A program made the position numbers and the translations under genes. From the NCBI GenBank assembly GCA_003339415.1, contig PDHQ01000646.1:1-12876 (forward strand): a stretch of 12,876 nt of DNA, read 5' to 3'. The notes beneath the pieces are model-generated. The model was not told where the DNA came from. It did not search any database and saw nothing but the letters and a program-made list of their open reading frames with translations. Positions within the stretch are counted from its first letter, which is position 1; every line of letters starts with the position of its first letter. Below are positions 1 through 7,044 of the stretch, in pieces. The DNA is from Ophiocordyceps camponoti-saundersi (nom. inval.). Taxonomy: Eukaryota > Ascomycota > Sordariomycetes > Hypocreales > Ophiocordycipitaceae.

Positions 1-1483
1 TTCTTATCCCCTAGGGGATAAACTTATTAACTGCTCTTCTTATCCCCTAAGGGATAAACCCGTTAACTGCTCTCCTTATCCCCTAGGGGATAAATACCTA
101 TCGTCTCGGGTATATCGTCGTCGTCCTGCACGGCATAGTTAATCTCCTTATCTTTTCGCACCTACGTCGACGAAATATAGGACTCGACTCCCGCTCCTCG
201 GACTAAGATACGGACGAGACGCGTCTCTTTAGTCTGCCCGAAGCGCTGCACGCGATAGTTAGCTTACTTCTCTCTAGTTATCTTCTACGGGACTAACCCG
301 TTAACTACCTTTCTTATCCCCTAAGGGATAAACCCGTTAACTACTCTTCTTATCCCCTAAGGGATAAACCCGTTAACTGCTCTCCTTATCCCCTAGGGGA
401 TAAATACTTATCGTCTTAGGTATATCGTCGTTATCCTGCACGGCATAGTTAATCTCCTTATCCTTTCGCACCTACGTTAACGAAATATAGGACTCGACTC
501 CCGCTCCTCGGACTAAGATACGGACGAGACGCGTCTCTTTAGTCTGCCCGAAGCGCTACACGCGATAGTTAGCTTACTTCTCTCTAATTATCTTCCACGG
601 GACTAACCCGTTAACTGCCTTTCTTATCCCCTAAGGGATAAACCCGTTAACTGCTCTTCTTATCCCCTAAGGGATAAACCTATTAACTACTCTCCTTATC
701 CCTTAGGGGATAAATACTTATCGTCTTAGGTATATCGTCGTCGTTCTGCACGGTATAGTTAATCTCCTTATCCTTTTACACCTATATCGATAAAATATAG
801 GACTTAACTCCCGCTCCTCGGACTAAGATATAGACGAGACGCGTCTTTTTAGTCTGCCCGAAGCGCTGCACGCGATAGTTAGCTTACTTCTCTCTAATTA
901 TCTTCTACGGGACTAACCCGTTAACTGCCTTTCTTATCCCCTAAGGGATAAACCCGTTAACTGCTTTTCTTATCCCTTAGGGGATAAACTTATTAACTGC
1001 TCTTCTTATCCCTTAGGGGATAAACTTATTAACTACTCTTCTTATCCCCTAGGGGATAAACTTATTAACTACTTTTCTTATCCCCTAAGGGATAAACCCG
1101 TTAACTGCTCTCCTTATCCTTTAGGGGATAAATACCTATTATCTCGGGTATATCGTCGTTATCTTGCACGGTATAGTTAATCTCCTTATCTTTTCGCACC
1201 TACGTCGACGAAATATAGGACTCGACTTCCGCTTCTCGGACTAAGATACGGACGAGACGCGTCTCTTTCGTCTGCCCGAAGCGCTGCACGCTGCCCTTCT
1301 TATCCCTAAGGGATAAACCCGTTAACTCCTTTTCTTATCCCTTAGGGGATAAATACCTATCGTCTCCGGTATATAGTCGTTATCCTACACGGTATAGTTA
1401 ATCTCCTTATCCTTTCGCACCTATATCGACGAAATATAGGACTCGACTTCCGCTCCTCGGACTAAGATACGGATAAGACGCGT
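1..1483. repeat. 310-bp higher-order tandem repeat array with 36-bp palindromic sub-units
   Basis: The junction string TAAATAC recurs at 91, 401, 711, 1129 and 1350. The first three are exactly 310 bp apart. The fourth interval is 418 bp, which is 310 plus three extra 36-bp units. The fifth is 221 bp, consistent with loss of about 53 bp plus one 36-bp unit. Each 310-bp unit starts with two 36-bp units, then a third palindrome that opens an about 240-bp non-repeated body containing GACGCGTCTCTTTAGTCTGC. The 36-bp units centre on the palindrome TTATCCCCTAGGGGATAA. Variants CCCCTAAGGG and CCCTTAGGGG are what RIP would make from TG and CA on either strand. The array continues past the left edge of the window. 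Function is unknown; a satellite or an expanded transposon or gene repeat are both possible. Confidence 0.95.
931..1110. repeat. Local expansion of the 36-bp unit (five consecutive copies)
   Basis: Five 36-bp units start at 931, 967, 1003, 1039 and 1075, where the other 310-bp blocks carry only two before the variable palindrome. This is an independent amplification of the small unit inside the fourth higher-order block and accounts for the 108-bp excess. Because 36 is a multiple of three, each unit encodes the same 12-residue peptide on the minus strand if ever translated. Confidence 0.93.
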
Positions 1484-1661
1484 CTCTTTAGTCTGCCTAA
1501 AGCGCTACACGCTTCTTTTTCGTCTATCCGAAATGCTGCACGCGTCTCTTTCGTCTATCCGAAACGCTGCACGCGTCTCTTTCGTCTGCTCGAAATGCTG
1601 CACGCGTCTTTTTCGTCTTTCCGAAACGCTATACGCGTCTCTTTCCTTTGCCCGAAACGCT
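1484..1661. repeat. 31-bp minisatellite derived from the 310-bp unit
   Basis: The core CGAAACGCTGCACGCGTCTC, with C/T variants, repeats so that GAAA falls at 1530, 1561, 1592, 1623 and 1654, exactly 31 bp apart. A further related copy starts near 1499. The same sequence occurs once in each 310-bp unit, ending in CGAAGCGCTGCACGC, so this array is a secondary amplification at the edge of the larger one. Several CTGCAC cores keep their CA, so RIP is incomplete here. Confidence 0.92.
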
Positions 1662-2440
1662 ATATGCTATAGCTGCGATATTTCGCTTACTTCTCCTTCG
1701 TTATTTTCTACTACGGGTTTATAGTAATAATACGATTCGCTAACGTAAGGTTTAGACCTTCTCCGCCGGTTCTTATTATAGAGACCTGCTATAGGAGGCA
1801 CGATAAGTATAGTAATAGATAATATATTCTTTAAAGATAGCCCTATATAGGTAAGTAAGTAAGCTAGGATATATATCTTATATATATATTACGTATTTAT
1901 AGTTACGTAGCCTGCGGCTATACCTGCGATTTGCTAACTAATTAGCTATTAGGGATATCTAAATATCTCTTTCTCTTACGTACGCACGTACTAGTTCCTC
2001 CTTAGTTTCGTCTTTAATAAAGTCGCTAATCGCCTTATTCGTCTAAGTTTATATTATTACGCGTAAATAATAGTAGAAAGATACGTTCGCCTTCTATAAT
2101 ATATATCCTAGCACCTAAGGGATCGAGTTAATAAATTCGGCAAATACTGCTCGTAAGATATTCGCCTTTAATAAGCGAGCTAGTCGCTCGGCTATTTACG
2201 GCACGACCCCGGGATAACCCCGGTAGAAATTATAACCCCGCTCGATCCTTTCCTCGGCTAGAGTCGTGCTCGCCCGAGCTCCGGTTAGGCAAGACGGGGG
2301 AAATATATATATAAGTAAGTCTATTATAAAGGGACTCGGCACCCGTCTTAGGGCCGTCTATAGGTAGCGACTATAGGCTACCTCTTACTAAGGTTATAAT
2401 CTTAGACGGATTCTAACGGAATCGGAATATTACGTTAAAT
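1642..2440 (-). pseudogene. RIP-degraded coding relic, family not recognised
   Basis: On the minus strand one frame can be followed for about 266 codons from near 2440 to 1642, interrupted by roughly 18 TAA/TAG codons. The best part lies between about 2300 and 1960, where charged and hydrophobic residues alternate as in a real protein. The last part is rich in Arg and Lys, including a run like RKQRRRSKRN near 1700. A neighbouring minus frame is also fairly open between 2290 and 1980, so the true frame, or a frameshift or intron, cannot be settled by eye. The 3' end of the frame runs into the 31-bp minisatellite, so the array may have grown from the end of this gene. I recognise no family. That some coding sequence existed here is likely; its identity is open. 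Confidence 0.35.
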
Positions 2441-2540
2441 AAAGAATAAACCGAGTAATTAATTTATATATCTAAGAGTTAGAACGTAGGTAGGTATATT
2501 ATATATATATTTATATAAACTATAAATATAGAGAGCTTAA

Positions 2541-2563
2541 CCTCCGACCCTTAGGCTCGGAGG
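2541..2563. other. Short GC-rich hairpin
   Basis: CCTCCGA at 2541-2547 is perfectly complementary to TCGGAGG at 2557-2563. After one mismatch the stem continues with CCT/AGG around a single-base loop. It stands out from its AT-rich surroundings. It might be a transcription-termination or element-end structure, or chance. Confidence 0.5.
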
Positions 2564-2569
2564 CCTTCC

Positions 2570-2597
2570 TTATATATATAATATATATATATATATA
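2570..2597. repeat. TA dinucleotide microsatellite
   Basis: A nearly pure alternating TA/AT tract of about 28 bp directly after the hairpin, with one phase slip. Confidence 0.85.
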
Positions 2598-2889
2598 AAA
2601 ATAGCGGTCCTTAGAGAAAGGCTCTTAAGAATAAAGATGCTAGCTTCTAAGCTAGCGATATGCTAAGTAGGAGTATTCTATCGTTACTAGGGAATCTAAA
2701 CGAATATATATATCTTCGTATTAGAGTTTTCCTTCTGCGTTTAATAACCCCTTTAATTATATCCTACCTACTTATAGTCGTGTGAATTAGAGTCGGTTCT
2801 TTCTTTCTAATACTACCCTCGTAGCTACGGGGCTAGGGACTAACTAAAACGGCAATAGAGTATTCTTATAAAAGCAACTTATTATAAGG

Positions 2890-3035
2890 TTAATAGCAGC
2901 ACTGATAAAGGTATTAAAATTCCTAATGCTTATAACTATAATAATGATTCTGCTAGGTCTATTTTATAAGGCTATGCCCTAAGAAGTAGGGTCGGCAGCG
3001 CTAACTAACTAAGAGGGAGGTTTATAGGGTAGGCC
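2890..3035 (+). repeat. Direct repeat copy 1, strongly RIP-converted
   Basis: This segment matches 3600-3742 in the same orientation. The strongest part (2946-3035 against 3652-3742) starts GATTCTGCTAGGTCTAT and ends in TAGGGTAGGCC, with small indels further upstream. Where the copies differ, this one mostly carries T or A where the other has C or G, the direction expected from RIP. A few transversions also exist. Confidence 0.85.
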
Positions 3036-3053
3036 CCTATAATATAACTTAAG

Positions 3054-3296
3054 ATCTTCGCTATAGCATTTGCCGATATACGTACCGCAACTACCTAGAA
3101 CTTAGACAATATCTACGTGTAATAGGAACTGAGGAAGTATAGTTATCCCCTGCTTAAGACCGGCGTAACTTCGGATAGATAACCTATAATAAACAAGCTC
3201 TCTAACGTAACGAATCGGGCCTGTAAGCTAGCCGACCTTATTAAGTAAGAGGTCTTCCCCTAAGCCCTATAGTTTTTCCTCTCTAATAAATAGTTT
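3054..3296 (+). pseudogene. Possible RIP-killed gene fragment, unrecognised
   Basis: A plus-strand frame of about 80 codons reads plausibly as protein between 3060 and 3270, with Lys, Leu, Asp and Asn well mixed and a readable Lys-Leu-Ala-Asp stretch near 3220. It is broken by about seven TAA/TAG codons, all explainable as former CAA, CAG or TGG. It begins just after direct repeat copy 1 and has no recognisable start or end. No family recognised. It could belong to the same decayed element as the relic at 3716-4359. Confidence 0.3.
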
Positions 3297-3599
3297 ATAT
3301 ATATACATATGCCTAGATACTTATATAGGCTACTAGTATAATATAGTATATCTTATATATACTGCTTATAAGATTAACTATATATATTAGCCCGCTCTTC
3401 TTATGCTTAGCAGTTTATTTCTCTTTTAGTCTAAGCCTCTAAGGTACTAACTACTAATCGATAAACTTCTCTCCGGGCATTCCTCGAGCTAGTTAAGTAA
3501 AAATTACAGTCATAGCGGCCGTTATTTTCGTGCTCGGCACTAGAGGAAATCTAGGATACTTGGCGCTTAGTACTAAAAAAGCTATTCCTATATCTTATA
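3297..3599. other. AT-rich spacer without a recognisable gene
   Basis: TATA-rich sequence from 3297 to 3400, then mixed sequence with no sustained frame and no strong repeat. I see nothing further here. Confidence 0.45.
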
Positions 3600-3742
3600 T
3601 AGCGAAAGGCAGCCTCGATAAATGTGGTGATATTCCTAATATAATAACTATGATTCTGCTAGGTCTATGTGGCAAGGCTAGGGCCCTAGGAAGTAGGGCC
3701 GGCAGCGCTAACTAACTAAGAGGGAGGCCTATAGGGTAGGCC
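3600..3742 (+). repeat. Direct repeat copy 2, weakly RIP-converted
   Basis: Partner of 2890-3035, about 700 bp away. It retains CpA and TpG (for example ATGTGGCAAGG, where copy 1 has ATTTTATAAGG) and GGGCCGG where copy 1 has GGGTCGG. It is therefore closer to the ancestral state. It overlaps the 3' end of the minus-strand relic at 3716-4359. Confidence 0.85.
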
Positions 3743-4359
3743 GTACAACACTAGATACTTCCGCGCTATAATAACGCCTTTACTATCCTTCCCTATTTCC
3801 CCGAACAGCTTATCGGCAGTTGCCTTAAAGTAAATAGAATCTAGCGTTTTTACTATAGTCGTACTATCGACTACCTTGCCGCATTCTTTAACGCTACTAG
3901 TTATAGGCCCGAACTACTAGTTATTCTTGCCTTCGTTAATACGTCTTCTTAAAAGTTCTGCTACAGTTCGATATAGGGTAGCCGATAAACTGAATATACG
4001 GGAATAGCTTTAAGGACGATTTGTTAGTATATCTCGTTTCTCTTAGCGTGATTAGCTAACTAGACGACGAACCTAAAGCCGAGTTTGCTAACGATCTCTT
4101 AGTTAATGCCCGTTATATTTACTCCGCAGCAGGCAATATTCTTTCTTAGCTATTAGAAAGATATCGATTAGTTACTATTATCCTCGGCTAAGAAGCATTT
4201 TACTCACTTAGACTTAATATTATTAAGGAATCTCACGATACCTCGCAGCCTCGTGCTGCCCCTATAGCCTCGTCCTAATATATATACGGCTTGCCCGAGT
4301 TATAAGGACCCTTTATACGAGATCCTTCTCATCTTATGACTCCCCACTCTACCTTTCAT
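3716..4359 (-). pseudogene. RIP-degraded coding relic, frame uncertain, family not recognised
   Basis: Two minus-strand frames look protein-like. One opens with an ATG at 4359-4357 followed by a Lys/Arg-rich start (MKGRVGSHKM) and stays plausible to about 3900, with around a dozen stops. The other is best from about 3960 to the TAG at 3718-3716, with about 70 codons almost free of stops and many Val, Lys, Asp and Ile residues. The simplest reading is one gene of about 215 codons whose frame was shifted by an indel or intron near 3900-3960. Nearly all stops are TAA or TAG; one TGA occurs in the first frame near 4200. The 3' end lies inside the direct repeat at 3600-3742, so the terminus may not be original. 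No family recognised. Confidence 0.35.
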
Positions 4360-4620
4360 ATTCCTTATTTATTACTTTATACGTTCGAATAGGTATTTAG
4401 TTTTTAGATATCTACCCTCTTCGTACGTCGCGTACGAGAGGGCATCGCGATAATAAGTACACTCCTTTTTAGGATCCCTCGATACTAGTATCGGATAGCC
4501 CGTCTAATAGATATATCTTTAATCTCGTCGGTATAATCGCGCTTACTAGAGCGCTATCACTATAGAAGGTAACGAATAAGTATAATAATTTTATACCTAT
4601 AATAATAAAGAAGCTAACTT
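4360..4620. other. Gene-free RIP-type spacer
   Basis: TpA-rich sequence with no sustained frame. It ends at the sharp change in composition near 4621. Confidence 0.4.
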
Positions 4621-4742
4621 AGCTGCCGAGCTATGGGGATAAAGAAGAAGAGGCCTCCTAGTTTCGCGGGAGTAACGGGCACTCCTGCCCACATACACAC
4701 ACAGCCCTCGCAGAGAAGACCGTCTCAAGGAAGTATGTAGGA

Positions 4743-4796
4743 CTGTCCGGTCCGTACAGGCCTGCAGGGACCTGCCGGGTCGTACGGGCCGGTCAG
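4743..4796. other. Strong GC-rich hairpin in the RIP-spared island
   Basis: CTGTCCGGTCCGTAC at 4743-4757 pairs with GTACGGGCCGGTCAG at 4782-4796: 13 Watson-Crick pairs, one G:T and one mismatch around a 24-nt loop. The loop contains further CAGG/CCTG complementarity. The two halves also resemble each other as imperfect direct repeats with the shared string TGCAGGG. Confidence 0.75.
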
Positions 4797-5097
4797 GACT
4801 GCAGGGTCCAGAAAGGTTATTTAATCTCACCTACCTAATTTAATAGATCTGATTAATTGGTATTCGCTTAGCTAGAGGGGGCTAAAGGACCTAGGAAGGG
4901 TCAGATTTATACTTATAAGAAGGGGTCGATTTCCCACCCTTAGCAAGAAGACCCAAGGCAGCCGTGAGCCCTTCTATACAAAGTTAGTCGCCGTGAGCGC
5001 ATTCGGACCTAGCAAGGTAGGGCTACCTGCTACGGATTCCTTCCTCCCTTAGCCCCTTTAATTCTACGTCTTTTGAATTTCTAGGAATTATACGGAA

Positions 5098-5142
5098 TTA
5101 CCCCTTTATCCCTTTTTCCCTTTTTCTTCTTCTTTTTCCTTT
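5098..5142 (+). promoter_or_regulatory. Pyrimidine-rich tract
   Basis: An almost pure C/T run of about 45 bp on the plus strand (CCCTTTTTCCCTTTTTCTTC and similar). Such tracts are common in filamentous fungal promoters just upstream of transcription starts. No intact gene follows, so any role is inferred only. Confidence 0.35.
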
Positions 5143-5260
5143 CTTCGGGAGTGTCCTTTTAACCCCGCCAAACTAGCTTAGTCACGTAAGTGCCTGCCAG
5201 GTTTATCCTTAATAGTGGGCTTTGTCTATAATCACTCTTTAGCCCGACCACTTCTGCAGT

Positions 5261-5584
5261 AAGAGAAATCCTAAATTATTCTATAGCTCCTTCTCAAAGG
5301 ATCTATAGTTATGCTAGGAAGCTTATTTATAAACTTATTACTCGGATAGCTCTAAAGTAACTCCTTAAATCTTGCAATACTATTATAAGTTCTTATCGTT
5401 AGATTCTATCTGCAAAATATCTTTATAAAATGCACTATAACCTAATTTTCTACTGCAGGCTATTAGGCGTATAGTCTTACTTATTATAGCGTTTAACCTT
5501 ATAGGAAATTTACTCGAGTAATGCTTCTATATCTCTAAGATCTAGCTAAATACCACGCCGGCATTTAGTACTAACACTAAGGTT
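5261..5584. other. AT-rich stretch with no supported gene
   Basis: A plus-strand frame is weakly protein-like between about 5310 and 5580, with about eight stops, but I cannot separate it from chance. No repeat or structure is obvious before the 36-bp repeat block begins. Confidence 0.35.
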
Positions 5585-5982
5585 ATAGAAACCCGTTAAC
5601 TGCTCCTCTTATAAACTATAGGATAAGCTAGGTAACTGCCCTTCTTCTCCCCTAAGGTTAAACTCGCTAACTGCTTTTCTTTCTCCTAGGCATAAACTCG
5701 TTCTTATTTACTGCTCTTCTTATCCCTAAAGGGACAAACTTATTCACTCTATTCTTATTCCCTAAGAGATAAACCCTTTCACTTATAAACCTATTTACTC
5801 CTCTTCCTATCCCCTATCGGATAAACCCGTTTACTTATAAACTTACCCACTCCTCTTCTTATTCCCTAAGCTATAAACCTATTTACTACTATTCTTATTC
5901 CCTAAGAGATAAACTCCCTAACTACTCTTATCCTCTCCGGGATAAACCCGTTCACTGTACTCCTTATCCCCTAAGGGTTAGG
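5585..5982. repeat. Second, highly diverged block of the 36-bp palindromic repeat
   Basis: Around eleven degenerate units of the pattern CTTATCCCCTAAGGGATAAACCCGTTAACTGCTC, in the same orientation as the array at 1-1360. Examples lie at about 5705-5735, 5810-5840 and 5945-5980. Unit length varies and several differences (TTCACTT, TTTACTTATAAAC) are not C/T or G/A changes. The block has therefore diverged by ordinary mutation and indels rather than RIP alone, and looks older than the left array. It contains none of the 310-bp unit body. Confidence 0.85.
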
Positions 5983-6243
5983 TTAAAAGCGATACCTATA
6001 TAAACCCCCCCCCCCTAACTCTCTATCTTTATAGCGAAAGCAGAATTAGCCCTTAGCCTTTCGGGCCGTTTTATTATTAGCCTCCGCCTTAGCTTTCGTT
6101 TCGAGCCTCGACTTCGCTACTATAATCGCCTCCTTTTAGAAGGAATAAACCTCTCTATTTAAATCAGATCTTCTGTTAACTAATAAAATATCTTAAGGTA
6201 AGTATCTTAGCGAGATCGGAGCTAACGAACTAGTTATTAGCAT
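5983..6243 (-). pseudogene. Small RIP-broken gene or gene end with Lys/Ala-rich tail
   Basis: An ATG at 6243-6241 is in frame with a TAA at 5985-5983, 87 codons in all, with only three internal stops, all TAA (former CAA by RIP logic). Residues about 45-70 form a Lys/Ala/Glu-rich, probably helical stretch containing TKAKAEANN and TARKAKG. A poly-C tract on the plus strand (6005-6015) gives a Gly run near the C-terminus, which may be a slippage site that altered the frame. Basic, alanine-rich tails occur at the C-terminus of many fungal pogo/Fot1-type transposases, so this could be the last exon or end of such a gene. That is only a resemblance of composition. Confidence 0.35.
6005..6015 (+). 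repeat. Homopolymer of 11 C
   Basis: Eleven consecutive C between TAAA and TAACTC, unusual in such an AT-rich setting. The length may be uncertain through slippage or sequencing error. Confidence 0.9.
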
Positions 6244-6323
6244 AGTACTTTAGCGGGGGAAGAAGGACACCCTAAGTAAGCGTAGCAGATACCTAAGGGG
6301 CGTAACTTCTTACGTAACTAAAG

Positions 6324-6832
6324 TTTTTAACTAATATAAGGGGGGATCTCTAGCTATAGGGGGAAGAGCCGTATAGTAATTCTCTATAGGGAAAATAATA
6401 AGGAGTCGGTTCTCTATATAAAGATAAGAGAAAGAAGTAATATAAAGGTGGAAACTATTTAATTAGATGCTAAAGACTTCGAAAAGGGTATTTAAATTAG
6501 CAATTTATAGTATAAAAGTGTAAAGTTTAAAATAAAGTTATAATTCCGTTTAGTAGAGTTTTTGCCACAAGTCCTCTCTAAGACTTGACTTACGATATAC
6601 GACTTTTATTATAGCTCTAAAGATAAGGTTAAGGGCTAATTACTTGCTTAATTCGTCCTCTTTCGAGGGAAACTAATCTATGCTATATACTTAGTGATAG
6701 CCCCTATCTTAGCTTAACCACCCTTATATATTAACCCTCGGCAGCTCTTAGGAAAAGAAGAAAGGGTTTAGGAACTATTTGATTAAACTTTTCATAAGTC
6801 CCTAATAATTCCCTAGCTAAGGTAGGCGCTTG
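6324..6832 (+). repeat. Left direct terminal repeat (pairs with 11143-11655)
   Basis: It is collinear with the right copy from TTTAACTA to about TCCCTA. Shared landmarks are GGATCTCTAGCT, GGGAAAATAATAAG, TTAGTAGAGTTTT, GATAAGGTTAAGGGCTAATT and CTATTTGATTAAA. By eye the two agree at roughly three quarters of positions. Many differences are C/T or G/A but not all, so they diverged by more than RIP. It carries two copies of the 14-bp motif, at 6453 and 6773. No TG...CA ends are evident, although RIP would have turned these into TA...TA. Confidence 0.85.
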
Positions 6833-7044
6833 CATTTCTTTCGGCGTCCCTATCTCCGCCGCCAAACTCCTCCCTAAGCGCGTGCCGCAATAATAAGTAA
6901 TTAGCCCTTTTTCTCGGTAATAACTGACTTTTTCTTATAACTTAAATAAGGTGCGTGTAAGCGCGATAAAATAAAGGCGGAAAGGACTCTTCGTAAAGGA
7001 AATAATAAAGGAAACTCTAGTTACTTCTCCTTAGGGTCTAACCC
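6833..7044. other. Spacer between left terminal repeat and the end of the protease pseudogene
   Basis: About 210 bp with no clear gene. The minus-strand frame of the protease relic continues partly open into it, so the TAA at 7047-7045 might itself be a RIP product and the protein may once have been longer. Confidence 0.4.

Larger units (their letters stand above)
2441..2889. other. AT-rich gene-free stretch with a hairpin and a TA microsatellite
   Basis: No convincing coding frame. The stretch holds a short GC-rich hairpin at 2541-2563 and an alternating TA run at about 2570-2597; otherwise it is TpA-rich RIP-type sequence. Confidence 0.5.
4621..5260. other. RIP-spared island, mostly non-coding
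   Basis: From about 4621 the sequence regains many CpA and TpG dinucleotides (for example CCCACATACACACACAGCCC at 4688-4707) and has higher GC than its surroundings. The change is strongest to about 4830 and weaker up to 5260. RIP acts on duplicated DNA, so this segment was probably single copy, or arrived after RIP. I find no convincing gene: a minus-strand open frame of 77 codons at 4597-4830 has Arg/Ser/Leu-rich low-complexity composition and crosses the hairpin. A pyrimidine tract lies at about 5098-5142. Confidence 0.6.

Noticed and set aside
1..1110. Telomere-type repeats suggested by CCCTAA and TTAGGG strings
   Set aside because: These strings occur only once per 36-bp unit as part of the palindrome, never as consecutive hexamers.
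1..1360. CRISPR-like palindromic repeats
   Set aside because: Units are strictly tandem with no unique spacers, and the setting is eukaryotic and RIP-mutated.
1533..1724. Plus-strand open frame of 63 codons
   Set aside because: It lies in the 31-bp minisatellite, whose period is not a multiple of three, and its translation is only a phase-shifting echo of the repeat.
3530..3715. Plus-strand open frame of 61 codons
   Set aside because: It is open mainly because direct repeat copy 2 escaped RIP. It spans the edge of that repeat and has no domain.
4597..4830. Minus-strand open frame of 77 codons
   Set aside because: It runs through the GC-rich hairpin and gives an Arg/Ser/Leu-rich low-complexity product; openness is explained by local composition.
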